Source of the DNA: Sphingomonadales bacterium
GTDB lineage: Bacteria > Pseudomonadota > Alphaproteobacteria > Sphingomonadales > Sphingomonadaceae
Direction: 5' to 3'
Length of the DNA stretch: 41,254 nucleotides
Assembly: GCA_027486895.1 (NCBI GenBank)
Contig: JAIXOE010000040.1
Location: 1 to 41,254, forward strand
The position numbers and the translations under genes are program-made. Under the pieces are notes generated by a model. It saw only the letters and a program-made list of their open reading frames with translations, did no database searches and was not told the origin of the DNA. Shown piece after piece: positions 14,609 to 23,921 of the stretch (position 1 is the first letter of the stretch; each line of letters opens with the position of its first letter).

Positions 14609-16527
14609 AAAAATTGCTCACTCGTGACAATGTAGTTGGCGAAGACGTTTTTAAATCTAACGTACTCTTTTTCTAAATTAGGTTCACCTGACATCGAAGC
14701 AGACGCAATATTTTCGGCAGGAACAACTGCGCTATATTTTTTATTATATATTTCATCACATATATTTTCTTTGTGATCTATTAGAACTACTGCGCTAGCT
14801 TTATTTATCATTGATTCGTCAATGTGCACAAAAGAACCCTCAAATATTATCACGTCCGCGGCAGCAATTTTCCATTGCTCGATTTCTGGCTCTTCACCTA
14901 ACTCCGCGGCATATCCCCTGACAGAAATCACAAAGTCATCTTTTGATGATATTTTGTTAAGCACATCTGCATGAAATCCATGTTGATCAAATTCATCGCC
15001 GACTGCTGTGCCCCCGAGGGCCTGCACTCTTGCGCGGACCCAACGGTCAAGCGAAACCACATGTGAAGTCCGTCCTACCTGTTTGTACAACTGAGCCATC
15101 ACTTTGGCGGCGCTTGCTGTCTCCATCCCTGGCTTACCTCCGATTACGATTAATCGGGGCGCACCGATTTCGTCGACAATTGGGAGCATCTGCGTTGCAA
15201 TTTCATCACGTCCATTGAGGATCCATGACACAGCCGCCTTTATGTCGCTGACAACGAAATCTGGTTTGCAAAGATATTTTCTGTCATTCCCAGCGTTTCC
15301 AGTGCATACCAATATTGTCTGCAGGCCGACATTGTTGCCGGCGACAATGTCGGCAGTAGAGTCACCAATCATCCACGATTGCTGGATTTCGATCCCAAGA
15401 TCAGCAACCGCTTGTTCAATTAAGCCACTCGCTGGTTTACGACACTCACAGATTGTTTTTAATGACGGCACTTCGCCTTCGAAGCCAGTGTCTGGGTGAT
15501 GAGGGCACAGGTACAGTTGGTCAATATATGCGCCCTTTTCACCCAACAGCTTATCAAGCTGCGCGTGTATTGCGTCCATGCCTCGCCAGTCCACATCGCC
15601 ACGCGCTAAGACGGGCTGGTTTGTAACGACCACCGCCAATGCACCGGAACGGTTTATGGCTCTGATAGCCTCCCCTGCGCCTGGTATGAGGGTGAGCTGG
15701 TCCGGAGAGGAAAGATGATTTACCTCAACATTGATTGTACCGTCTCGATCGAGAAAAATAGCACTGCGGGGGCTCCTTCCCGAGAGGCGGGCGGCCATGC
15801 CTTCTCGAACATCTCGCTCCACTTTGTCTAGTCGATCAGGAGTGCCCATATCCTTAATATACTCGGGAGATACATACCCTACGACACGACTACCCTTTGC
15901 TAGCAGAGCATTAAGAGTGTGCTTTGCGATGTCAGCCTTTCCTGCAGTGGGCAAAGAGTCAACAAGCGCAGCTCTCTCAAAGACATAGAGTGCCGCATTG
16001 ACCAGATTACGAAACACCAGTGAAGGCTCATGCGGGTAGGGATGGATAGCAGTGACACTGCCGTCAGCATCCAGTTCGACGATATCTGAATCCGCCGGAT
16101 GATCATTTGGATGCAAAAATAACGTGGCGTCAGCTTTTCTGGTGTGATGCGAGGACCAAATGCGATTAAGATCAACATCCGCATAAGTATCGCCGTAGAG
16201 CACAAGAAAGCGCTCCGCCAGCACCGGCAGCGCGTCGCTTAAAGCCCCCGCAGTGCCACGCGCCTCCTGTTCAATGCAGTAGGTTAGCCTGACGCCCCAG
16301 CTGCTACCGTCTCCAAAATAATCAGAGATAACCTGGTGTTCATGATGAACCAAAAGCGCAATGCTCAGAAAACCGTGCGTAGCACAAAGATTGATTAAAT
16401 GCTCTAATACGGGCTTGCCGCACACAGGCGCCATAGGCTTGGGTATAGCTCCCGTACGCGACTTCAGGCGAGTTCCCATGCCGCCCGCAAGAATGGCAAC
16501 GGTACACGCATTACCTTCCAGCGTCAT
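14605..16527 (-). CDS. Three-domain heptose enzyme: guanylyltransferase (HddC-like) + heptose-bisphosphate phosphatase (GmhB-like) + P-loop-like domain
   Basis: A 640-aa fusion. Residues about 8-235 are a sugar-nucleotide transferase (AILAGGMGTRL, PKPMAPVCGKP, LVLYGDTYADVD), matching D-glycero-alpha-D-manno-heptose 1-phosphate guanylyltransferase. Residues about 255-435 are a HAD phosphatase of GmhB type: FLDRDGTIN (258-266) and the zinc cluster C341-x-H343, C360-x-C362. Residues about 455-640 are an extra domain whose start, LIVIGGKPGMETASAAKVM, resembles a degenerate Walker A, with IIFEGSFVHI further on as in uridine kinase-like folds. The frame opens at 16608, but the ATG at 16527 overlaps the previous stop as TAATG and gives a normal N-terminus. 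The order of domains runs against the reaction order (phosphatase first). The third domain has no assigned function. Confidence 0.88.
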   Translation of the reverse strand: MTLEGNACTVAILAGGMGTRLKSRTGAIPKPMAPVCGKPVLEHLINLCATHGFLSIALLVHHEHQVISDYFGDGSSWGVRLTYCIEQEARGTAGALSDALPVLAERFLVLYGDTYADVDLNRIWSSHHTRKADATLFLHPNDHPADSDIVELDADGSVTAIHPYPHEPSLVFRNLVNAALYVFERAALVDSLPTAGKADIAKHTLNALLAKGSRVVGYVSPEYIKDMGTPDRLDKVERDVREGMAARLSGRSPRSAIFLDRDGTINVEVNHLSSPDQLTLIPGAGEAIRAINRSGALAVVVTNQPVLARGDVDWRGMDAIHAQLDKLLGEKGAYIDQLYLCPHHPDTGFEGEVPSLKTICECRKPASGLIEQAVADLGIEIQQSWMIGDSTADIVAGNNVGLQTILVCTGNAGNDRKYLCKPDFVVSDIKAAVSWILNGRDEIATQMLPIVDEIGAPRLIVIGGKPGMETASAAKVMAQLYKQVGRTSHVVSLDRWVRARVQALGGTAVGDEFDQHGFHADVLNKISSKDDFVISVRGYAAELGEEPEIEQWKIAAADVIIFEGSFVHIDESMINKASAVVLIDHKENICDEIYNKKYSAVVPAENIASASMSGEPNLEKEYVRFKNVFANYIVTSEQFL

Positions 16528-17396
16528 TACGCCACCATCCTTTGTTTGGAACGTAACAACGCCAACTTGAATACCAGCTTTTGCAAGAAGCTTGGCGTAT
16601 ATAACCAAGTACTTATCAAACCGATGCCGATGAGTCGGCCTATAAAATTGGAACTTGTAAAATTTTTCTTACGCGCGCGCAGATTGTAACGCCAATGGTC
16701 TGGATTACGATTCGTGTTATTCTGACGGTATTTTACCAATGTTTGTGGCAAGTTTGCGAAACGCACTCCACTATTGAGCATCCGCAGCCAAAGGTCCAAA
16801 TCCTCTGCGAATCGAAATTGCGTATCATACCCGCCAATAGCCTTAAGTGCAGCAGTGCGCATTAAGACTGTCGGGTGCGCAACCGCTGTCGTTCTGTGAA
16901 ATTGACGAGATATCGCTTCATGTTCCAGCGGATAGTCGCGGAACGCAAGGGTTTTGCCTTCGCGGTCAATTATTTCAATGCCACCGCCAAGCACATCCAC
17001 GCGAGGATTTTTCTTCATCCAATCTAGCTGCAACGAGAGACGGTCGGGCAAACAAACATCGTCGGAGTCGAACCGCGCAATAAATTCTCCACGCGCCTGA
17101 GATATCCCGAGGTTTAAGCTCCCGGCAAGGCCTATTCGCTGCGTCGGAATAACATGACGAAAACGCGGATCGGAATTGCAAATATCCGCCGCTGCCTGTG
17201 AAGAGGCAGAATCCGTGCTTTCATCAATAACTAAACACTCAAAGTCACGATAGTTCTGCGACGCAACGCTTCCAAGACTGTTAACTAAAATATGAGGCGC
17301 CTCATTGAAGCACGGCACTACAAATGTAATGTGAGGCAAATTCTGCAAGTCACTTGTTCCTAATGCGTCAAAAACCCTGTTGTGAAGCGATTTCAT
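16527..17396 (-). CDS. Family 2 glycosyltransferase
   Basis: A 289-aa GT-A protein. The nucleotide-sugar fold starts with ITFVVPCFNEAP (residue 23 on), followed by a loop with LVIDESTDSAS, and the metal-binding ARFDSDDVCLPDR (107-119) holds the DxD. The acceptor region includes GYDTQFRFAEDLDLWLRM. A hydrophobic stretch near the C-terminus (about 245-280) suggests membrane attachment. It overlaps the SDR gene upstream by 29 bases and the heptose fusion downstream by one base, so it is a core member of the operon. Donor and acceptor are not evident. Confidence 0.9.
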   Translation of the reverse strand: MKSLHNRVFDALGTSDLQNLPHITFVVPCFNEAPHILVNSLGSVASQNYRDFECLVIDESTDSASSQAAADICNSDPRFRHVIPTQRIGLAGSLNLGISQARGEFIARFDSDDVCLPDRLSLQLDWMKKNPRVDVLGGGIEIIDREGKTLAFRDYPLEHEAISRQFHRTTAVAHPTVLMRTAALKAIGGYDTQFRFAEDLDLWLRMLNSGVRFANLPQTLVKYRQNNTNRNPDHWRYNLRARKKNFTSSNFIGRLIGIGLISTWLYTPSFLQKLVFKLALLRSKQRMVA

Positions 17397-18339
17397 CTAT
17401 GGCGCGCGCAACGGCCTCGTGGGAGCCCATTTTAGGTTGCCATCCATAAGATTGTAAGCGCGCAGTTGAGTAATTGAATTTTGGCACATCTCCAACCCAG
17501 CCCTTATTTCCTACACCGAATGCAATATGCGCCTTAGGGGAAACGCGAGCAATAACTTGTTCGGCAATCCAGCCTACAGTAACACCTCTATCTACTGGCC
17601 CGATGTTAACTGGCTCTAGCTTAGCAGCATCACGATCCGCGATCATCAACATTGCCTCTATTAAATCAGTGACATGCAGATATGCTTTTTGCTGGGTACC
17701 ATCACCAAGCACGGCTAGCTTCTCAGGGGAAGCTATAAGCTTGTTAACAAAATCAAGTATCACGCCATGTGTAGCGGGGACACCGACAACATTTGGAAAG
17801 CGGAATATGTTTACCCTTTTCAGAAATGTCTCTGCTGCTGCACTGATTTGCGCCTCGGACGCTAGCTTCATAGCACCGTAATTTGATATCGGAAAAAGAG
17901 GCCCGATATCTTCGTGCAGTGCAGTTTCTCCCAAGTCCCCATAAATCGCGGAACTGGAAGCAAAATGTAAGGTCCGGATGTCCTTGTCCCGCATCACGCG
18001 GAGTATTTCAAATGTCGTAAGAAACGTATCTTGGTGATCGACATCAGGATCGGCTACGCCCGCAGGTATGTCAGAATTAGCGGCCATATGCCACACGTCA
18101 ACAATTCTACCGTACGTTGACGCTTGGTCGAACGCGTCCGAACATTCACGGCGATCGGCCAAATTCGCAACGACAACAGGCATCTCTCGCAGCGTCGGGT
18201 TGCGTTCCAGGTATGAACGCTCCCCATTGGACAAATTATCAACAACGACAACGAAGCGCCCGCGCGCAACAAGCGATGCGGCAAGGTTGCTACCGATGAA
18301 GCCACAGCCGCCCGCTATTACTGAAATGTCTTTAAGCAT
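17368..18339 (-). CDS. NAD-dependent sugar epimerase/dehydratase (extended SDR)
   Basis: A 323-aa extended short-chain dehydrogenase. The NAD loop GGCGFIGSNLAAS is at residues 10-22, the catalytic region FASSSAIYGD at 126-135, and the YxxxK pair in NYGAMK at Y154/K158. The glycine motif has cysteine in place of the usual A/S (GGCGFIG), which is tolerated in the family. The open frame starts at 18372, within the upstream gene, but the ATG at 18339 with AGGG before it gives the normal N-terminus. Sequence resembles UDP-glucose 4-epimerase-like enzymes; the true sugar nucleotide is unknown. It could modify GDP-heptose or another donor for this polysaccharide. Confidence 0.88.
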   Translation of the reverse strand: MLKDISVIAGGCGFIGSNLAASLVARGRFVVVVDNLSNGERSYLERNPTLREMPVVVANLADRRECSDAFDQASTYGRIVDVWHMAANSDIPAGVADPDVDHQDTFLTTFEILRVMRDKDIRTLHFASSSAIYGDLGETALHEDIGPLFPISNYGAMKLASEAQISAAAETFLKRVNIFRFPNVVGVPATHGVILDFVNKLIASPEKLAVLGDGTQQKAYLHVTDLIEAMLMIADRDAAKLEPVNIGPVDRGVTVGWIAEQVIARVSPKAHIAFGVGNKGWVGDVPKFNYSTARLQSYGWQPKMGSHEAVARAIDEIASQQGF

Positions 18340-18343
18340 TTTG

Positions 18344-19051
18344 CTACCCTGCCATCCGCTTTGCGACAACATGGTAACCCATGCACAGTGTGTTTATCGA
18401 AGATGCCGTTTTACGACGCCCCATGAACCAGAGCAAAGCGGGTAAAAGTATAATTTTCGCAAATAATCCATGATTATTCATCGAACGAGCAACTTCTGCC
18501 GCAAGCCAAGAATAATAGTCTCCCACCGGTTCTAATTTTTCAATTTCAAACCCCGCTTCTCCAAGAAATTTTTCAAGATACCGATTAGAGAATCCAGAAT
18601 AAAAATAATATGGGTCCATATGCCGTAAACAATTAGATGGGAGTGTTAATATTAACGTTCCCTGCGGTTTGATTAATCTTGAAAATTCAAATATTGTTTC
18701 AGTCGGAAACGGTATATGTTCAAAGACCTCAGTACACAATACAACGTCAAATGTAGAATCCTGTTCAGCTATATTCCAAATATCGCCAACGTAGTCTAAC
18801 GCACCGTACTTGTATCCGGATATACCACCCAGACCAGAAGCAAAACCGTCAGTTATATCGGCTTCATATTGACCAAAATCTTGCGCCCGATAAGACAAAT
18901 GGGAACAAAAGCTTCGATATTGCTGACTTCCGCACCCAGCATCAAGTATTAGAGAATTTGCAGTAATATGAGCTAATTCAGCCTCCACCCATCGCATACG
19001 CGTTCGTTCATTGCTGAGCACATTCCGTAACTTTTCTCTAATATTCAGCAC
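18344..19051 (-). CDS. Class I SAM-dependent methyltransferase
   Basis: A 235-aa protein with the SAM-binding motif LILDAGCGSQQY (about 34-45), a motif with DVVLCTEVFEHIPFP (about 104-118) and the post-II motif LIKPQGTLILTLPS, as in type 11 methyltransferases. A C-terminal hydrophobic stretch (IILLPALLWFMG) suggests membrane association. It starts with GTG at 19051, with TGAGG five bases upstream. In the polysaccharide operon it most likely methylates a sugar residue; the acceptor is not known. Confidence 0.85.
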   Translation of the reverse strand: MLNIREKLRNVLSNERTRMRWVEAELAHITANSLILDAGCGSQQYRSFCSHLSYRAQDFGQYEADITDGFASGLGGISGYKYGALDYVGDIWNIAEQDSTFDVVLCTEVFEHIPFPTETIFEFSRLIKPQGTLILTLPSNCLRHMDPYYFYSGFSNRYLEKFLGEAGFEIEKLEPVGDYYSWLAAEVARSMNNHGLFAKIILLPALLWFMGRRKTASSINTLCMGYHVVAKRMAG

Positions 19052-19084
19052 TTCAACCTCACTTTTCTCAAAACGTGACTGCAG

Positions 19085-20137
19085 CTACACTAAGCCAGCG
19101 CTATTTTTTGTATGCAGCACTTTAAAACGCGTTGCCCGAAATCCCCATCCGTCCGAATACCGGCTATAGGCCCAGATCACCGGATATGCCACTGCAAGAT
19201 ATCGAAAATGATAAAACGGCGACGAAACGCCAATAGTTACAACATAGGGCAACGAGGAAATCACAAATTTGACTACAAGGCGATCCTTCGCAACAAAAAT
19301 TAGGAACGCCAAAAATGAAAGACCTTCAAACAAAACAAAAAATGGGGATCCCGAATAGAATTTCAATATTGCTAAAATCGGTTGAAAGAAAAAAGAACCC
19401 AAAAGGAGTACGAGTTTGGCTATAACTGGCCCAAACTCATATCCAAATGTTAACCGACGAAGTATTTGAGCAGATTGCCCAGCTCCCTCGTCACCCGTCA
19501 ATCCCTCAAGATTACTCAATATAGAGTATGAATCCGATGTAAAAAGGAAAATAATACTCAAAAAAGCTGCTGATATTATTGCGTAAAATGTTCCATATCT
19601 AAATTGCACAATCACTACAGGAACAATTAAAATAATTGCAGGTCTTATATAAAAAGCTAGCCCCACTACAAAAATAGCAAACGCAACCATACCAATGTTT
19701 TTGCGTGACGTAACAAATATTGCGGCGGCTATGGCTGCCAGAACAGCAATTCCATCTTTTCCGGTCTGAGAAATATAGTAAAAACTTATCGGTGAATATA
19801 TAGCTATGGATACAATTTTCGTCGGATCAAAGTAACGTAGGCCAAAACAAAGCCCCCCCATAATTACCAAGTAACCAGTATAATATGGTAGAAATTGATA
19901 TATATACTGAAGCACCAACACCATGCGGTATGAAGATGAATCCGAAAATGCCTCGGGAAGCCCATAACGGGCATAATATTCGTACCGAAGCGGATCGAAG
20001 CCGTCAGGCGCCGCTACGGAGAAATCGTTTGCAGCCCACCAGCACAATCCTGCCGCAGCGCAAAAAAGAAATGCGTTTCGAAGAGTGGCCGCAGCGTCCA
20101 GTGTTGCTACCTCAAAGCGTTTTTGAAGTGTTTCCAA
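19085..20137 (-). CDS. Polytopic membrane protein, candidate Wzy-type polymerase
   Basis: A 350-aa inner-membrane protein with about eight to ten hydrophobic helices. It does not carry the usual O-ligase (Wzy_C) box but has a pattern seen in EpsG/Wzy-like proteins: an N-terminal loop DGFDPLRYEYYARYGLPEAF before helix 2, a cytoplasmic or periplasmic arginine-bearing segment (YIRPAIILIVP) and a loop ending in FYHFRYLAVAYPVIWAYSRY. The start is a TTG at 20137; no other start is near. It follows the flippase-like gene by five bases. Polymerisation of the repeat unit is inferred from operon position and topology only. Confidence 0.6.
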   Translation of the reverse strand: METLQKRFEVATLDAAATLRNAFLFCAAAGLCWWAANDFSVAAPDGFDPLRYEYYARYGLPEAFSDSSSYRMVLVLQYIYQFLPYYTGYLVIMGGLCFGLRYFDPTKIVSIAIYSPISFYYISQTGKDGIAVLAAIAAAIFVTSRKNIGMVAFAIFVVGLAFYIRPAIILIVPVVIVQFRYGTFYAIISAAFLSIIFLFTSDSYSILSNLEGLTGDEGAGQSAQILRRLTFGYEFGPVIAKLVLLLGSFFFQPILAILKFYSGSPFFVLFEGLSFLAFLIFVAKDRLVVKFVISSLPYVVTIGVSSPFYHFRYLAVAYPVIWAYSRYSDGWGFRATRFKVLHTKNSAGLV

Positions 20138-20142
20138 TGCTT

Positions 20143-21189
20143 TTATTGCCTATCAGTCGGGAAGTTGAGAGCGTGTGCATTGGCCCGCCCTATAGCCAAG
20201 ATTATAACTATCAAGAATTGTAGAGCGAACAGCGCCAGAAACGCGCTGACGACTCTGCTAAAATCGAATGAAAATGCTGCGCACAGCAGCAATATCACCA
20301 CCGCCACGCCGGACGCCGAGCCGAAGCTTTTTCCGGATGATATATATGCAGCCCGGCTAAAGGAATTCACTAAAGTACCGAATAGATTAAGGCTAACCAG
20401 AATTAACGCTGCGTAATCTTGCTCGTGACCGGCGATCGTATCCCTGAGTAACGCACTTCCGAAGCCGATGGCAATCAACGAAAGCGCCATTACAATTAAG
20501 GTCGTGTGCGCGAGCATCAGATGATTTACGCCATTGGCATCGCCGTGGATGGTTGCGGCAACTGGAAAGTTCTTTAAAAATATTGATTGGGCGATCGCAG
20601 GCAATATCGCGGCCATAACAAGAATTTCAGGATTGTTTGTAAGAGCAGCAACCGCAAATATCATTAACGTTGAAACACCTGGTATTAAACCAACATAAAT
20701 CGCCCCTTGATGCCCGACATCGCCCGATACGACCGCCCTGTAGTAATCAAGAGATGTGCGATAGGAGAGCCAAACTGATATTGATGCGAATAGTGCTAAA
20801 CCGAAATAAGTAGGTGTGGCAAGCCCACCACCCGGAACGACACGGGATGAAACAAGAGCAAGCCAAATTGCGAGAAATGTGGCGGCGATTATGATTAAGA
20901 TTTGAAACCGACCCACGTAAAACTTTCCGGCGACGGCACCCGGTGCGACGAATTCATTTAAAAGAAGCTGAATTGGAGCTGCTGCGCTTAAAGCAAGCAA
21001 CAGCGCGATAAGGATGGAGCTGCTACCCCATCCCCAAAAATGCAGGAAAAGAACGCCCGCTGGCCCCACTACCCACGAAGACACAAGTGTGGCTAGAAAC
21101 TTACTGAACAGCGATTGCAATTCCGGCAAATTTTGATGCATCCTGACGCCGGTTGAGGTCGACTTATTACCTGAGAAGCCGGGTATCAT
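20143..21189 (-). CDS. Polytopic membrane protein, candidate Wzx-type flippase
   Basis: A 348-aa protein with about ten transmembrane segments. Family-specific motifs are weak, but the size, topology and operon place (before a Wzy-like protein, next to glycosyltransferases) suit a lipid-linked oligosaccharide flippase. The hydrophobic pairs include FLATLVSSWVVGPAGVLFLH near the N-terminus and FDFSRVVSAFLALFALQFLI near the end. The frame opens at 21216, but the ATG at 21189 overlaps the stop of the DUF268 gene as ATGA and is preferred. At 348 residues it is shorter than a usual 400-500-aa Wzx, which leaves doubt. Confidence 0.55.
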   Translation of the reverse strand: MIPGFSGNKSTSTGVRMHQNLPELQSLFSKFLATLVSSWVVGPAGVLFLHFWGWGSSSILIALLLALSAAAPIQLLLNEFVAPGAVAGKFYVGRFQILIIIAATFLAIWLALVSSRVVPGGGLATPTYFGLALFASISVWLSYRTSLDYYRAVVSGDVGHQGAIYVGLIPGVSTLMIFAVAALTNNPEILVMAAILPAIAQSIFLKNFPVAATIHGDANGVNHLMLAHTTLIVMALSLIAIGFGSALLRDTIAGHEQDYAALILVSLNLFGTLVNSFSRAAYISSGKSFGSASGVAVVILLLCAAFSFDFSRVVSAFLALFALQFLIVIILAIGRANAHALNFPTDRQ

Positions 21190-21953
21190 AATTTCTTGAA
21201 TGAAAAACAGCCGCAACCGTAATTCATTTGAGCAAGATCTTCTGTATTAGCTTGTTCCAAAAACAGACCTTCGTCGTTTACACCAGCAATCCCGGTGAGT
21301 TCTAAACCCAGTGCCTTAGCTGCCGTCAAAATCGTTTCTGGATGAAATACGCGATGTGCGTCAAACTCAATTCGCTGACGACCGACCGGAACCGCTAATA
21401 GCAACGTGCCGCCAGACTTTAATATTTTGGTCAAGCCTGCCAACCCCTTGCTCCAGCCATTGAGGTCGAGCGGGTCACCATATCGGCCAAGGCCAAAGTG
21501 TTCGAGAGCGTGAAGACAACTCACGCAATCTGCGTACCCTTCAGGCAAGTTTACTGGAGTCATCATATCCGCTTGAGTAAACGACATCCCTTTGACGGAA
21601 CTGGCCATTGGTCGAACGTCAAAAACTTCAACTTCGCGAAATGCCAGAATATGAGCTATATACCCATCAACGCGCGAACCAACGTCGACTAACTTGCCAA
21701 ATTTGCCGGCAAATACTTCGCGGGCCGCCCATAAATCCATATGGAAATAATGGCCTTGCGCGGATCCGGCCGACTCGCCTCTGTCTCCCAGCGCCGGCAT
21801 AAGCTCTAATGGCCAACCCGTTGAGTTCGCCGTTCGGGCAGCCCGATAAGACTTCAGAAACGGCAAAATTGACGCTGCGGAGGCACCAAATTTCCGTGGG
21901 TCGAAGCCAAAGCTGTGAACTAAAAATCCGGCTTTACGAAGTACGGATGACAT
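21186..21953 (-). CDS. DUF268-family methyltransferase-like protein
   Basis: A 255-aa soluble protein with a methyltransferase-like core: KLVDVGSRVDGYIAHIL (about 93-109) as the nucleotide loop, EVEVFDVRPM as the acidic strand end, and YADCVSCLHALEHFGLGRYG followed by KSGGTLLLAVPVGRQRIEFDAHRVF. These segments match the DUF268 family, common in polysaccharide clusters. The glycine loop (VGSRVDG) lacks the classical GxGxG, so SAM binding is not certain. The stop overlaps the flippase-like gene start by four bases. The role is unknown; sugar methylation is a fair guess. Confidence 0.8.
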   Translation of the reverse strand: MSSVLRKAGFLVHSFGFDPRKFGASAASILPFLKSYRAARTANSTGWPLELMPALGDRGESAGSAQGHYFHMDLWAAREVFAGKFGKLVDVGSRVDGYIAHILAFREVEVFDVRPMASSVKGMSFTQADMMTPVNLPEGYADCVSCLHALEHFGLGRYGDPLDLNGWSKGLAGLTKILKSGGTLLLAVPVGRQRIEFDAHRVFHPETILTAAKALGLELTGIAGVNDEGLFLEQANTEDLAQMNYGCGCFSFKKL

Positions 21954-21985
21954 AAAACGATAATTCCAATCTGCGAGGATTTTAT

Positions 21986-22795
21986 TTACGATGCCATAAC
22001 GCTCTTAATAGCAAGAGCGGGGCTTGATACAATATTGGACAATAGCTTTAAACGCCGCGGCAGACTTGGACTGTCATCATCGAAAAAGCCGCGCGCTTCA
22101 AAATCCATTGCAATCCCTTCGCGTTCAAATAGCGCAGGCACGAAATTGCTCCATTGTCCTTTTACAATTCCCGTATGCTGATATTCGATTGCGGGGGCTG
22201 TCAGATTGCGATCAATCGTAAGGAATAACTCATCGCGCTTCCACGATCTGATAGTTCCAAAAAGTTCGAACATCCAGCCGCTTTCCCAAGGCAAAAGATA
22301 AGATTGCAAAGCATCCGTGCGCCAGAGTCCTGCCTGCGTTGAGACCCTGTATGTAGCACGAGGGCCTATTCGTGACAGCATGGGCCGCCTGTCCGGCAAT
22401 ATCGGCGATCCAGCGCCAAAATGGGTTAGACCAATGTGCTTGATTGACGGATCGTCGATCATGCGTTGAGCTAGCGCAGAAATAGCTTCAACATCGACTG
22501 GCTTTTCGATGAAATAGTCCTCCTGCATATAAAGCACGAGTGGGGTATCAATCGATGCCAAGGCGGCGCTGAGGCACTCGCTCCACGTAAGGCGATGTTC
22601 CGTTTCTATCTGAACCTGCGTACAACGGATATCGAAATTATTATGCGCCCACAGCTTACGCTCGGTGTTCAAAACTATTGAAGGCCGCGGGGCGCTCCAG
22701 TAACGTTCTAGCAGGCAAAAAAAGGGGGTCCAGCAATCCTCAAACGCATCGCATGAATTGACCAAGAGCGTAAATGGCAATTGGGCGTCATTCAT
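21986..22795 (-). CDS. Putative glycosyltransferase (GT-A-like, YMQEDYF motif)
   Basis: A 269-aa soluble protein. The early strand [18 protein letters not shown] and the acidic motif [16 protein letters not shown] (about 90-105) resemble the donor-binding strand and metal motif of GT-A glycosyltransferases, with EDY in place of DxD. A later [20 protein letters not shown] segment is similar to acceptor regions of capsular transferases. The start is the ATG at 22795, inside the 3' end of gmd, giving an eight-base overlap. I do not recognise the exact family; function inferred from fold and operon. Confidence 0.65.
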   Translation of the reverse strand: MNDAQLPFTLLVNSCDAFEDCWTPFFCLLERYWSAPRPSIVLNTERKLWAHNNFDIRCTQVQIETEHRLTWSECLSAALASIDTPLVLYMQEDYFIEKPVDVEAISALAQRMIDDPSIKHIGLTHFGAGSPILPDRRPMLSRIGPRATYRVSTQAGLWRTDALQSYLLPWESGWMFELFGTIRSWKRDELFLTIDRNLTAPAIEYQHTGIVKGQWSNFVPALFEREGIAMDFEARGFFDDDSPSLPRRLKLLSNIVSSPALAIKSVMAS

Positions 22796-23921
22796 TGTAA
22801 TCAAATGCTTTAAAGCCAGCGTCTTTGACTAGTGCATCCCGTCGTGCAGAGTCGTAATCGGCCAAAACCATTTCGGAAACAAGCTCATCAAACGTAGTAG
22901 TTGGAACCCATCCCAGTTTCTCACGCGCTTTCGATGGGTCACCCAACAACGTTTCTACCTCTGTCGGTCTAAAGTAGCGAGGATCTACTCTTGCGACAGT
23001 TTGACCCACTGACACTTTCGCTTGGCTACCGATGACCGAATCAACGATGGCAACCTCATCAAGGCCAACCCCCTCAAAGCGAAGATTGATTCCCAAATTT
23101 CGTGCGGCACAGTCAACGAAATGGCGAACGCTATATTGTACCCCAGTTGCAATGACAAAATCTTCGGGTTGCTCTTGTTGTAACATCCGCCACTGCATTT
23201 CGACGAAATCACGCGCGTGCCCCCAATCGCGCAGTGCATCCATATTTCCCAAATACAGGCAGTCTTGAAGACCCAACGCTATGCGTGCAATGGCCCGCGT
23301 AATTTTGCGGGTTACAAAAGTCTCACCTCTAATCGGAGACTCATGGTTAAACAAAATTCCGTTACAGGCATATAGGCCATAAGCCTCGCGATAGTTTACC
23401 GTGATCCAATATGCGTATAATTTCGCAACAGCGTATGGACTGCGGGGATAAAAAGGCGTGGTTTCTTTCTGGGGTGATTCCTGAACCAAGCCATATAACT
23501 CACTTGTTGACGCCTGATAAAAACGTGTCTTTTTCTCCAAGCCAAGTATGCGAATTGCCTCCAGCAACCTCAGTGTCCCGATGCCATCGGCATTTGCAGT
23601 ATATTCTGGTGTGTCAAAACTCACTGCGACGTGACTCATGGCTGCAAGGTTATAAATTTCGTCCGGCTGAACCTGCTGTACGATCCGGATTAGGTTCGTA
23701 CTATCCGTCAAATCTCCATAATGAAGTGTGAACTGTGGATTTTTCTCGTGCGGGTCTTGGTAGAGGTGATCAATTCTATCGGTATTAAAGAGACTGGAGC
23801 GCCTCTTAAGACCGTGAACTATATACCCCTTCTTCAACAGAAGTTCAGCCAAGTAGGCGCCATCTTGGCCCGTGACCCCTGTAATCAAAGCTGTTTTCGA
23901 CTTCAGTGTCATTTCCTTCAC
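22788..23921 (-). CDS. gmd: GDP-mannose 4,6-dehydratase
   Basis: A 377-aa extended SDR of normal Gmd length. The NADP loop is [14 protein letters not shown] (15-28), the RRSS cofactor/tetramer segment is present ([11 protein letters not shown]), the catalytic Thr-Glu are in QASTSELYG, and YxxxK is in [10 protein letters not shown]. The long conserved run after it ([12 protein letters not shown]) and [17 protein letters not shown] are canonical for GDP-mannose dehydratase. It converts GDP-mannose to GDP-4-keto-6-deoxymannose. It overlaps the stop of the fcl-like gene, and the following glycosyltransferase overlaps its own 3' end, so all are translated as a unit. Confidence 0.95.
   Translation of the reverse strand: MKEMTLKSKTALITGVTGQDGAYLAELLLKKGYIVHGLKRRSSLFNTDRIDHLYQDPHEKNPQFTLHYGDLTDSTNLIRIVQQVQPDEIYNLAAMSHVAVSFDTPEYTANADGIGTLRLLEAIRILGLEKKTRFYQASTSELYGLVQESPQKETTPFYPRSPYAVAKLYAYWITVNYREAYGLYACNGILFNHESPIRGETFVTRKITRAIARIALGLQDCLYLGNMDALRDWGHARDFVEMQWRMLQQEQPEDFVIATGVQYSVRHFVDCAARNLGINLRFEGVGLDEVAIVDSVIGSQAKVSVGQTVARVDPRYFRPTEVETLLGDPSKAREKLGWVPTTTFDELVSEMVLADYDSARRDALVKDAGFKAFDYNE

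Noticed and set aside
13619-16527. hddA and the fused enzyme as the HldE-type ADP-heptose pathway
   Set aside because: The kinase is of GHMP (HddA) type, not the PfkB type of HldE, so the GDP series is meant.
23871-23880. A match (AGGGGTCAC on the minus strand) to the 3' end of tRNA-Glu, a possible attachment site
   Set aside because: Only nine bases agree and they code for a conserved part of Gmd (TGVTGQDG), so it is chance.
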